From Ignavibacteria bacterium (GTDB taxonomy: Bacteria > Bacteroidota > Ignavibacteria > Tepidaquicellales > OLB5): a DNA stretch of 64,000 bases. Below the pieces are notes generated by a model. It ran no database searches and had not been told where the DNA came from. It worked only from the letters and a program-made list of their open reading frames with translations. This document shows, one piece after another, positions 9,910-17,234 of the stretch. A program made the translations under genes and the position numbers. How positions within the stretch are numbered: position 1 is the first letter of the stretch; each line of letters opens with the position of its first letter. The stretch is from assembly GCA_030835085.1 (NCBI GenBank), contig JAUQWQ010000158.1:65125-129124 (forward strand), in the 5' to 3' direction.

Positions 9910-11484
9910 TTACCAGCTATACCCATTTGATTTAAGCCACTCCTTAGCATCATTATCACCCAGTCTTGCAGCACTTTGGAAGCTCCCTGCTGCCTTTTCC
10001 TTGCTGCCTGAACCAACGAATGCTACACCCATATTATAGAACCCAAATGCAGAATTCGGATTTATCTCCACAGCCTTCTGGAAATCAATGATCGCTCGTG
10101 AGTAATCTTTCATTTCATTATAAATATATCCCCTGTTAACCAGCGCTTTTTCAAATGCGGGATTCAGCTCAATTGCTTTTGTGTATTCTTTTATAGCTGA
10201 CTTATACTCATTAATTTCAGTGTAAGCCCTCCCCCGCTGGTAATAAGCTTCCGCAGAAGATGGATCCAGTTCAACTGCCCTGTTAAATTGCTCCAGGGCT
10301 GCTGAAAAACTTTTATTATCATATTCAACGAGACCTTTATTAATAAAATCTTCCGCAGTTGGTTGATAGACCGGTTGTTTAATTTCTTCCGGTATCAGCT
10401 CTTCCTTTTTAATTTCCTGAACCGGCTCTTCTTTAATATCAACCGCAACAGTTTCTTCCGTTTTAGCCTCAGGCAGGGGTTCTTCAATTTTTGTTTCCGG
10501 TATGAACTCCTCTTTCTTTACTTGGGCAACCGGTTCTTCCGGCTGTACCTCTGTTATATTTACTTCACTCTTAACTTCAGTTGCCGTTTCTTCTGTTTTG
10601 AGCTCAGGAGTCTGTTCGTTTTTTGATACTTCCGGCATGGGTTCTTTTCGTATCTCTTTGCCGGGGACATCAAATTTAACATTTGCAATCGGCTCTTCAG
10701 TCTTTACTTCTGTTGCCTGCTCTTCCTTTTTAACTTCAATTATAGGTTCTTCTTTCTTAACTTCCGTTACCGGTGCTTCCGTCTTTACTTCGGTTACAGG
10801 TTCTTCCTTTTTGATTTCAGTTACAGGTACCTCAGTTACAGGTATTTCCGATTTAACTTCAGTAATTGGTTCTTCCTTCTTAACTTCTGTTACGGGTAAG
10901 TCAGATTTAATTTCAGTTACAGGTTCTTCTTTTTTGACTTCCTGTGATATTTCTAATTTGTTCTCACTTTTCAGCTTATCAAGTCTTTCAGTTGCATCGG
11001 CAAAATCGGGTTTTAGCTCAAGCGTCTTTTTATAATCATTTGCTGCATTAGTAAAATCATCTTTTGCCAGATAACCATTACCTCTCAGATAATAAGCTTC
11101 ATAGCCGGCAGGGTTCAGTTCAGTAACCTTTGTGAAATTCTCAATAGCCGCAGCATAATCTTTCAATTCATAATTCACCTGTCCAAGGTTCATATATGAG
11201 ACTTCACTTTTTGGATTAAGTTTAATAGTTTTTAAATAATCGTTTTTCGCCATGCCAAGATTATTCAGCTTCCTGTAAACATTCCCCCTTTTCAAATACG
11301 CGTCAGCATATTTTGCATCTACTCCTATTGCCAGAGTATAATATGTTATTGCCTCATCATAGCTGTTCGATTTCTCAGATTCCATGCCGGAATTGTAAAA
11401 CATAACCGCGTCTTTATCCTGAGAAAAAAGATAATTAAATGGAATAATACAAATAGCGAAAATAACCAGTATAGTCTTTTTCAT
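9910..11484 (-). CDS. Periplasmic TPR protein with Glu/Lys/Val repeat linker
   Basis: 524 aa, signal peptide (MKKTILVIFAICIIPFNYLFSQ). Residues about 28-165 hold four tetratricopeptide repeats (e.g. AYLKRGNVYRKLNNLGMAK). Residues 182-372 are a low-complexity linker of about 10-11-residue units of the type PVTEVKKEE. Residues about 376-510 hold further TPRs (AYYQRGRAYTEINEYKSAIK). TPRs are protein-interaction scaffolds; the charged linker would act as an extended spacer between two TPR bundles. It stands alone on the minus strand between two terminators. A specific partner cannot be named. Confidence 0.82.
   Translation of the reverse strand: MKKTILVIFAICIIPFNYLFSQDKDAVMFYNSGMESEKSNSYDEAITYYTLAIGVDAKYADAYLKRGNVYRKLNNLGMAKNDYLKTIKLNPKSEVSYMNLGQVNYELKDYAAAIENFTKVTELNPAGYEAYYLRGNGYLAKDDFTNAANDYKKTLELKPDFADATERLDKLKSENKLEISQEVKKEEPVTEIKSDLPVTEVKKEEPITEVKSEIPVTEVPVTEIKKEEPVTEVKTEAPVTEVKKEEPIIEVKKEEQATEVKTEEPIANVKFDVPGKEIRKEPMPEVSKNEQTPELKTEETATEVKSEVNITEVQPEEPVAQVKKEEFIPETKIEEPLPEAKTEETVAVDIKEEPVQEIKKEELIPEEIKQPVYQPTAEDFINKGLVEYDNKSFSAALEQFNRAVELDPSSAEAYYQRGRAYTEINEYKSAIKEYTKAIELNPAFEKALVNRGYIYNEMKDYSRAIIDFQKAVEINPNSAFGFYNMGVAFVGSGSKEKAAGSFQSAARLGDNDAKEWLKSNGYSW
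10369..10941 (-). repeat. Coding tandem repeat (TEVKKEEP-type) inside the TPR gene
   Basis: About 570 bp of imperfect tandem units of 30-36 bp encode roughly 18 copies of xVTEVKxEEP. The most regular copies lie near residues 185-265 and decay towards the C-terminal side, suggesting growth by slippage or unequal crossing-over. Confidence 0.75.
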
Positions 11485-11609
11485 AGCCCCGTCAGTTTTT
11501 GATTTATACTAAATTAATATATAATTGCTAAAACTGCACTACCAGAAATAGGTTTACGGTTGGGATATCTTAGCTAAATAAAGGTCTGATTGTTAGAGCC
11601 GTATAAACA

Positions 11610-11633
11610 AACAAGGGGCAACAGCCCCTTGTT
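11610..11633. terminator. Hairpin AACAAGGGGC-AACA-GCCCCTTGTT
   Basis: Perfect 10-bp stem with a 4-nt loop, next to the damaged tRNA-Ser copy and on its 3' side when read on the minus strand. It probably terminated that tRNA transcript. It shares its core with the terminator at 9852. Confidence 0.6.
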
Positions 11634-11642
11634 CTAACTTCT

Positions 11643-11721
11643 GCGGAGAGGGAGGGATTCCTCCGAAAGGAGTCCCTTTGGGAGAACCCTCGATAGAAGG
11701 TGACCTCCTATGAAGGTTTTG
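11643..11721 (-). pseudogene. Degenerate tRNA-Ser copy interrupted in the T arm
   Basis: The 18 bases GCGGAGAGGGAGGGATTC (11643-11660) are identical to the 3' end of the intact tRNA-Ser at 11791. A 24-base palindrome-rich block (11661-11684, CTCCgaaaGGAG then CCCtttGGG) replaces the single T-loop base at 11809. Homology then resumes for 37 bases with five mismatches through the variable arm and the 3' side of the anticodon arm. The 5' half (bases up to about 11750) is replaced by unrelated sequence. The variable arm still pairs (ATAGGAGG / CCTTCTAT). It cannot fold as a tRNA now, so it is a remnant. Confidence 0.7.
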
Positions 11722-11752
11722 TCCCGATGTCCCGGGTTTGCTTTGGTCCAAT

Positions 11753-11778
11753 AAAAAAGCAAGTATTTGCATACTTGC
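11753..11778 (-). terminator. Rho-independent terminator of tRNA-Ser
   Basis: On the minus strand GCAAGTAT-GCAA-ATACTTGC is followed by six Ts, 13 bases downstream of the tRNA-Ser 3' end. Textbook form. Confidence 0.85.
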
Positions 11779-11791
11779 CTTAAAATGCTTG

Positions 11792-11881
11792 CGGAGAGGG
11801 AGGGATTCGAACCCTCGATAGAGGTTGACCCCCTATGACGGTTTAGCAAACCGTTGGTTTGAGCCACTCACCCACCTCTCC
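11792..11881 (-). tRNA. tRNA-Ser(GCT)
   Basis: 90-nt class II tRNA. Acceptor stem GGAGAGG / CCTCTCC with discriminator G; anticodon arm ACGGT-TTGCTAA-ACCGT gives anticodon GCT (Ser, AGC/AGU codons). A long variable arm (ATAGGGG...CCTCTAT) and the T arm GAGGG-TTCGAAT-CCCTC are present. CCA is not encoded (the next bases are CAA). A clear terminator follows, and a broken partial copy lies 70 bp further downstream. Confidence 0.95.
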
Positions 11882-11937
11882 GAGTTTGTATTTGGCTCAA
11901 TAGACTGCAAATTTACAAATTATATTGATTTTAATAA

Positions 11938-12007
11938 AGGGTAAGATTTTTCCAAAATTCAGGGATAATAAGTGTCAGGTCAGAGACCTGACACTACAGG
12001 GTAAGAT
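11938..12007. repeat. 11-bp hairpin flanked by 10-bp direct repeats
   Basis: AGTGTCAGGTC-AGA-GACCTGACACT (11971-11995) lies between two copies of AGGGTAAGAT (11938-11947 and 11998-12007). The second copy touches the stop codon of the aspartyl protease gene. The hairpin may terminate that minus-strand gene; the direct repeats suggest an inserted small element with a target-site-like duplication. Confidence 0.5.
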
Positions 12008-13297
12008 CTACTTCTTAAAATCTACATACATATCCTCAAAATTGAGTATCATTTCCGAAAATTCGCCCATGTAATCCTGTCCAAGGTTGCCAAAATAGCC
12101 TTTATCGTGATCTTTAATATTCTCAGCTATAACCCGCACTTCGCTTAGCTTTAGTTTAGAGTTTCCGATCTTAAGCAGGAGTTCTTCGATCCTGAATCCC
12201 TTAACTTTTACTGTACCTCCGGCGCCGCCAAATTCAATATCCTCTGCTTCATATTTGCTTTCTATCTTCGCCTTGTTTCGCAGGTAATATGATGAGTAAA
12301 GCATGGTTGCCTTGGCGCCTGTATCAAAAGTAAATGCAAGTGAATCACTTCCGTCAATAACTTCAATCGAGGGAATGAATCCATCTATCAGCATGTTGAC
12401 AAGTGTTCCCGGTGTTTTTTGTTTGGGAATAAATATCTTTTCACTTCTAATATGAACTTCCTTCATTTCTTTTATCACCGGTAGTCCGATAATACCGTTT
12501 ATCACATATAGTCCGCCTGCAAAACTTAATGATTCATCCGGCATTACAAGGAACAGTACATTGCTTAATTTTACACTGCCAATTTCAAGCAGTTCCGCGT
12601 ACGCAAGCCGTGATTTTATCATTTTTCCGGTAACCGAACCCACCTCGATTTTTCCTTCAAGCATTTTTAGCTTCATCTTTTTCGCATAAGTATCGTTCAC
12701 CACCGAAAAATTCGCACCTGTATCAAAAATGAACTCCTCATTTACTCCCCCGCATTTAACGGGAATATTTATCAGCCCTGCCAGGTCTTTTTTAAAAGGG
12801 ATCTTTGAGTCCCCCTTAAATTCTGCACCCTGTTTTTGAATATTCTCAGCAGCCTTCCATATCACCATTGAATTCCTGGTATCAACATCTTCTGCGGAAT
12901 CAAGCAATGATGCGTAGTTCTGCAGTATATATTCCGTACAGAAAAGTGCATCTTTATAATCAAACATGTTGACTGAATTCTTTATTCTGGTTTCATAAAG
13001 CAGCAACTTCAGTGAATCCAAAATGCTCTCTGAATGTTTTTCAATCAGCTGGTTAATAACAGTATTTGATTCAGCATTTTTGTGTCTCAGATTCAGTATC
13101 AGAGCATTTAAATACAGTTTTTCCCACTCACTCAGCACCGGGTTATCATAATTATCAGCAAACCTGAACAGGTCCTTGTTCTCGTGCAGCATCAGTATTG
13201 TGTTGAACTCCCCGCCAGCAGAGTGTTTAGCTGAAAAAGCATTTTCGGAAAGAATGCTGCCCGTTAAAACTACCATCAATATAATTGTTAGTTTCAT
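12008..13297 (-). CDS. Secreted retropepsin-like aspartyl protease with two DTG lobes
   Basis: The ORF track starts at 13396, but the ATG at 13297 begins a proper signal peptide (MKLTIILMVVLTGSILSENAFS), so 13297 is preferred, giving 429 aa. After a helical region of about 150 residues come two retropepsin-type active-site motifs, FIFDTGANFSVV and FTFDTGAKATML, each followed by hydrophobic flap-like strands. A single chain therefore carries both catalytic aspartates, as in bacterial pepsin/retropepsin-like families. Likely periplasmic or surface protease; substrates unknown. An AraC regulator lies immediately upstream (82 bp). Confidence 0.78.
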   Translation of the reverse strand: MKLTIILMVVLTGSILSENAFSAKHSAGGEFNTILMLHENKDLFRFADNYDNPVLSEWEKLYLNALILNLRHKNAESNTVINQLIEKHSESILDSLKLLLYETRIKNSVNMFDYKDALFCTEYILQNYASLLDSAEDVDTRNSMVIWKAAENIQKQGAEFKGDSKIPFKKDLAGLINIPVKCGGVNEEFIFDTGANFSVVNDTYAKKMKLKMLEGKIEVGSVTGKMIKSRLAYAELLEIGSVKLSNVLFLVMPDESLSFAGGLYVINGIIGLPVIKEMKEVHIRSEKIFIPKQKTPGTLVNMLIDGFIPSIEVIDGSDSLAFTFDTGAKATMLYSSYYLRNKAKIESKYEAEDIEFGGAGGTVKVKGFRIEELLLKIGNSKLKLSEVRVIAENIKDHDKGYFGNLGQDYMGEFSEMILNFEDMYVDFKK

Positions 13298-13379
13298 AGT
13301 ATTATTATTTATATGTACAAAGTTAATTAATTGATAAGGGTAAGTATTGTAAAAAAACGACACTGCCTGAAAAAAACAT

Positions 13380-14192
13380 TCAGATAAGTTTTTCAAGATT
13401 AATTTTCTTCTGCCTGGTTACATACTTACAGGGAAGCATCCCTGTAAATTCTTTGAATTCGCGGTAATAATGCGACTGGTCGTAGTAGCCTGATTCAACC
13501 AGAACATCAAAATGACGAAAGTCGTTTTTCATCAGTTTCCTGGTTACGTTATGAAATCTCACAATTCTGCAGAATTCCTTCGGTGAAAGTCCTGTCCTCA
13601 TATGGAATTTTCGCTGGAACTGCCTGGGGCTGATATCCAGACACGGGTAAAAATCTTCAAGCTTGATATTACCTTTGCTCGATATCATTTTTCCTATCAT
13701 ATCAGAAATTTCATCTTCCGCAGGCGGGCATTTCGCTTCATACTTTGCTCTCAGGAATTCATTAATAATACTGATCCTATCCTTAATACTATTACTGTTT
13801 TTGGTTTCTGATCTTATTTTATTGAACAATGGAACTGGAAAAAGATCTCTCAGATTCACGCCCTTATTTATAGTCAATTCACAATCTATACCAAACAAGT
13901 GCTGTCCTGCAGCAGTAACAAATCTATATCCAATTACTGTGAGATGAGGAGATATTTTGAAAGGAACATTCTGCGTATTTGGGCCTGAAAGGAAAATTGC
14001 TGTATTTTTTAAATTGCGCGGGAAAATAAATATGAGGGTGGTTGTAAAATCAGTAGTTAAATGGAAGTGTTTATCATTACCTGAAATGGATGCTGTTCCA
14101 AAAATCCATATCTTATCAACAACATGCTTCAAATCAACGGGCGGCGTTAACTCTTTGTATCTATAGCTTGTTTTAGGATTGATATCTGTCAT
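13380..14192 (-). CDS. AraC-family transcriptional regulator
   Basis: 270 aa. The C-terminal third has the double helix-turn-helix of AraC/XylS proteins: ISPRQFQRKFHMRTGLSPKE for the first helix pair and the signature ESGYYDQSHYYREFKEFTG for the second. The N-terminal 150 residues form a beta-rich domain (HFHLTTDFTTTLIFIFP) typical of the ligand-sensing part of regulators in this group. It lies upstream of the aspartyl protease gene on the same strand, which is a plausible target, though no operator was identified. Confidence 0.9.
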   Translation of the reverse strand: MTDINPKTSYRYKELTPPVDLKHVVDKIWIFGTASISGNDKHFHLTTDFTTTLIFIFPRNLKNTAIFLSGPNTQNVPFKISPHLTVIGYRFVTAAGQHLFGIDCELTINKGVNLRDLFPVPLFNKIRSETKNSNSIKDRISIINEFLRAKYEAKCPPAEDEISDMIGKMISSKGNIKLEDFYPCLDISPRQFQRKFHMRTGLSPKEFCRIVRFHNVTRKLMKNDFRHFDVLVESGYYDQSHYYREFKEFTGMLPCKYVTRQKKINLEKLI

Positions 14193-14244
14193 TTGCCCAA
14201 ATTAGCAATAAGGGCAAACAAAAAAAATGTAAAGGTTATTACAG

Positions 14245-14481
14245 TTAATAATCCATGAACCGGAATCGTTTTTCAAGTAAAACAGGATCTGCAATTTCAG
14301 AAACAGGGTCATTATCCATTGCTGAATCAAAATTATGTATCATTTTCTCCATATGTAAGCTGTTATCCCTTGGTCTGCGAATCTTACTGATCTCTTTTTC
14401 AAGAGCATTTAATCTGTTTTCAAGTTCTTCAAGAAAAGATATTTCTTCCATTTTCGTAAAAGTATTATTTTTGAATAACAT
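14245..14481 (-). CDS. Small coiled-coil hypothetical protein
   Basis: The ORF track start (14511) is a TTG; the first ATG is at 14481 (78 aa) and another at 14451 (68 aa). Neither has a clear ribosome site, so the start is uncertain. Residues after MEEISF form an acidic/basic heptad-like helix (LEELENRLNALEKEISKIRR), then a polar tail. No family recognised. It lies between the AraC gene and the histidine kinase cluster on the same strand. Confidence 0.5.
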   Translation of the reverse strand: MLFKNNTFTKMEEISFLEELENRLNALEKEISKIRRPRDNSLHMEKMIHNFDSAMDNDPVSEIADPVLLEKRFRFMDY

Positions 14482-14574
14482 TAATTTTAAATTTCCGGGT
14501 AATAATATCAAACCTATCTTCGCAAGAGCTGAACTGCTATAAATTACTGCTATATTAAATGTGGGGACAATTAA

Positions 14575-16122
14575 TCAGGAGTAAACAAACCTCGTTTGAT
14601 AATTACTTCCCCGGAAATTAATTTTATAATTAGTGCCGTTTGAGGGTAAAAGTTCAATAGTGCCTTCAAGCTGGTTTACCAGCATTTCGATAAGATGCAT
14701 CCCGAAACTTACGACATGTCCGTTTACAATATTCATCGGGATACCTATACCGTCATCAAAATAATTCAGCTCATATTCTTCGTTACCGGTGCTTTTTAAA
14801 TTGATCTCAATTTTACCATTTTTTCTTCCCCTGAATCCATGTTTCAGCGAATTTGTTGTTATCTCATTTACCAGCAGTCCGAATGGAACAGCAGTTTCTA
14901 TTGAAAAATTAATGTCCTTTGCGTTTACTGATATTTTAACATGATCTTTTTGTTCGCTGTAGCTTGAAAGCAGCTGACTTGAAAGCCCGAGTAGATAATC
15001 TTCCATATTTATTTTTGTAAGATCGGTAGACCTGTATAGGTGCTGGTGAATAAGCGCCATAGACCTTACCCTGTTTTGACTGATGGTTAACTGGTTTTTC
15101 AGTTTAACATCATCAACAGCTGTTGACTGTAGATTTAGCAGGCTGATAACCAGCTGAAGATTATTCTTAACCCTGTGGTGAATCTCTTTGAGCATAATTT
15201 CTTTTTCTTTCAGACTATGCTCCAGTCTTTCAGCTATATTCTTTTCAACGGTAATATCATCTTTTATAGCAATAAAATTCGTGATAAAATCATTATCATC
15301 TACAACTGGTGTTATTTTGATACGCTCCCAATAAAGCTCACCTGACTTTTTCCTGTTTTTAATTTCACCCTGCCAGACCTTTCCTGTCAATATTGTGGTC
15401 CAAAGGTCTTTGTATTGCTCACCTGAAGTAGCACCGGATTTTAACAGACTGGGGTCTCCGCCGATTGCTTCATCCCTGCTATACCCAGTAAGATCAGCAA
15501 ACTTTTTATTAACGTATTCAATCCTGCCGTTAATATCTGTTATAACTATTGTATTCGAAGACTGCTCAACAGCGGCTGTCAGACGTTTTAAATTTCTTTC
15601 AGATTCTATCCTGGAGGTCATATCCCTTGATATAATTACAAGGTTTTTTATGCCTTCATTTTTATATTTTGCTCCGGCTGATTCAAGATAAATATAACTG
15701 CCGTCTGCTTTCCTGAAACGATATGTACTGATAATTGATTTACCCGGAGATTTAAGACCGTTAATAAAATCGTTATAAACACGGTTCAGGTCATCTTTAT
15801 GAATAAATTCAAAAGCATTTTTCCCAACCAGTTCATCATTTGTATAACCCAATAAATCCACTATTGAATTGCTCTCATACAAAATTGTTCCGTCAGGAGT
15901 AAGCACCGTAATTATATCTGTTGAAAGATTAATAAGAGATTTCAGAACTTCATCGGTAACCGGATTAAAATTTCCATCGATGAACCGGGGATTTTCATTT
16001 GAATAATTTTCAACACTCTCAGCTGCATCTTTTAGAACAGAGCTTTCGTATGATGAGTTTTCATCAAGGTAAATTATTTTATTTAGCGCTTGCTGCATCA
16101 GCTTTTTCTTTTGATCTTTCAT
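14575..16122 (-). CDS. PAS-PAS sensor histidine kinase, HisKA_2 type
   Basis: 515 aa, no membrane segment, so probably cytosolic. Two PAS domains at about 50-175 (ITVLTPDGTILYESNS, FRKADGSYIYLESAG) and 180-300 (VITDINGRIEYVNKKF) are followed by the HisKA_2 dimerisation helix with [18 protein letters not shown] and a HATPase with NEITTNSLKHGF and DDGIGIP. Such kinases autophosphorylate on the His of HHRVKNN. The start lies inside the 3' end of the receiver gene upstream (44-bp overlap), so the two are almost certainly co-translated and form a signalling pair. Confidence 0.9.
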   Translation of the reverse strand: MKDQKKKLMQQALNKIIYLDENSSYESSVLKDAAESVENYSNENPRFIDGNFNPVTDEVLKSLINLSTDIITVLTPDGTILYESNSIVDLLGYTNDELVGKNAFEFIHKDDLNRVYNDFINGLKSPGKSIISTYRFRKADGSYIYLESAGAKYKNEGIKNLVIISRDMTSRIESERNLKRLTAAVEQSSNTIVITDINGRIEYVNKKFADLTGYSRDEAIGGDPSLLKSGATSGEQYKDLWTTILTGKVWQGEIKNRKKSGELYWERIKITPVVDDNDFITNFIAIKDDITVEKNIAERLEHSLKEKEIMLKEIHHRVKNNLQLVISLLNLQSTAVDDVKLKNQLTISQNRVRSMALIHQHLYRSTDLTKINMEDYLLGLSSQLLSSYSEQKDHVKISVNAKDINFSIETAVPFGLLVNEITTNSLKHGFRGRKNGKIEINLKSTGNEEYELNYFDDGIGIPMNIVNGHVVSFGMHLIEMLVNQLEGTIELLPSNGTNYKINFRGSNYQTRFVYS

Positions 16123-16471
16123 TTAATACGTCGTACACTTTCTCAAACTCCATTGCTTTATCGAAAAAATGCTTTGCACCCAGATTTTTGCATTTATCCC
16201 TGTAGTATTGGTAGTTTAGATTGGAAAGTACAATTACATAGGGCTTGAAATCAAATTGGGCAATTTCTTCAAGCACTTTGATACCGTGACCGTATTTAAG
16301 TGAAATATCCAGGATAACATAATCCGGATGCAGTTCCTTTATGAGCTTCACGGCTGTATATCCATCTGAAGCCCGGCCTTCTATCCTGATATTTTCAAGA
16401 GGTTCCAGCAATTTAGTCAGTTTTTGAACAACCAGATCAGAATCTTCGACAATTAGCATGTTGTAAGGCAT
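16079..16471 (-). CDS. Single-domain response regulator (receiver only)
   Basis: 130 aa, a CheY-like receiver with no output domain: acidic pocket VEDSD, phosphoacceptor Asp55 in YVILDIS, conserved Ser in VLSN and Lys in FFDKAM. It overlaps the HisKA_2 kinase downstream by 44 bp, so it is likely a phosphate relay or interaction partner for that kinase. The last residues (ADAASAK) fall within the overlap. Confidence 0.88.
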   Translation of the reverse strand: MPYNMLIVEDSDLVVQKLTKLLEPLENIRIEGRASDGYTAVKLIKELHPDYVILDISLKYGHGIKVLEEIAQFDFKPYVIVLSNLNYQYYRDKCKNLGAKHFFDKAMEFEKVYDVLNERSKEKADAASAK

Positions 16472-16589
16472 TTAATTATAAATTTCTTACAACAAATATA
16501 TCTTAAAATGAGAGATATTAGTAAGAGCAGAAAAAATGAATTCAGTGTAGTTAATTATGTTACATTATACTATTTCAAATTACTGTGTT

Positions 16590-17234
16590 TTAGTCAATTA
16601 AGTTATTATGCATAGCATACTGTGTTAGTTCAACATTAGAGTTCATACTGAGTTTTTCAAGTATCCTTGCCCGGTAGGTGTTTACAGTATGTACACTTAT
16701 GGAAATTTCTGCGGCAATATCTGTGGCTTTTTTACCTGATGCGATCTTAATGAATACTTCGTATTCCCGGTCAGAAAGATGTTCATGAGGCAGTTTATCC
16801 ATATCATCTGAAAGTATATCAGCCAGCTTTTCGGCAAGGGCTTTGCTTACGTACTTTCTTCCTGTTAGTACCGTGCGTATTGCTTTTACAAGTTCATCCG
16901 GAGCGCTTTCTTTGGTTAAATAGCCTGATGCACCTGCTTTTAAAGCCCGTATAGCAAAGCGGTCTTCAGGATGCATACTTAAGATCAGTATCCGGTACTT
17001 CTTTTTCATTACCTTAAGGTCTTTCAGAACATCAAGCCCGCTTTTACCGGGCATAGAAATATCCATTATCACTACATCAGGATCAAGTTCCTTAATGATG
17101 TTTAAAGCTTCATTGGCATTCGAAGCTTCACCAACAATTTTCATGTCAATTTCATCCTGAATGGTTTTCTTGATCCCCTCCCGCAAAAATGCATGATCAT
17201 CAGCTATAATGATCCTGATTATTTTTTCGTCCAT
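16590..17234 (-). CDS. NarL/FixJ-family response regulator
   Basis: 214 aa: receiver with IADDHAFLREG and phosphoacceptor Asp58 (VVIMDISMPG), Thr/Ser and Lys positions present (ILSMH, YLTKES), then a LuxR-type helix-turn-helix at about 150-210 (LSDREYEVFIKIASGKKATD, SVHTVNTYRARILEKL). DNA-binding transcription regulator. Its ATG overlaps the stop of the 1100-residue histidine kinase by one base (TAATG on the minus strand), marking that kinase as its cognate partner. Confidence 0.93.
   Translation of the reverse strand: MDEKIIRIIIADDHAFLREGIKKTIQDEIDMKIVGEASNANEALNIIKELDPDVVIMDISMPGKSGLDVLKDLKVMKKKYRILILSMHPEDRFAIRALKAGASGYLTKESAPDELVKAIRTVLTGRKYVSKALAEKLADILSDDMDKLPHEHLSDREYEVFIKIASGKKATDIAAEISISVHTVNTYRARILEKLSMNSNVELTQYAMHNNLID

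Noticed and set aside
10502-11035. 177-aa plus-strand ORF rich in Ser/Thr/Phe
   Set aside because: It is the exact antisense of the TEVKKEEP repeat of the TPR gene; repeats of Glu/Lys codons read as Ser/Thr/Phe on the other strand. No ribosome site or family.
11634-11867. 77-aa minus-strand ORF
   Set aside because: It runs through the tRNA-Ser gene and its broken copy, so it is not a protein gene.
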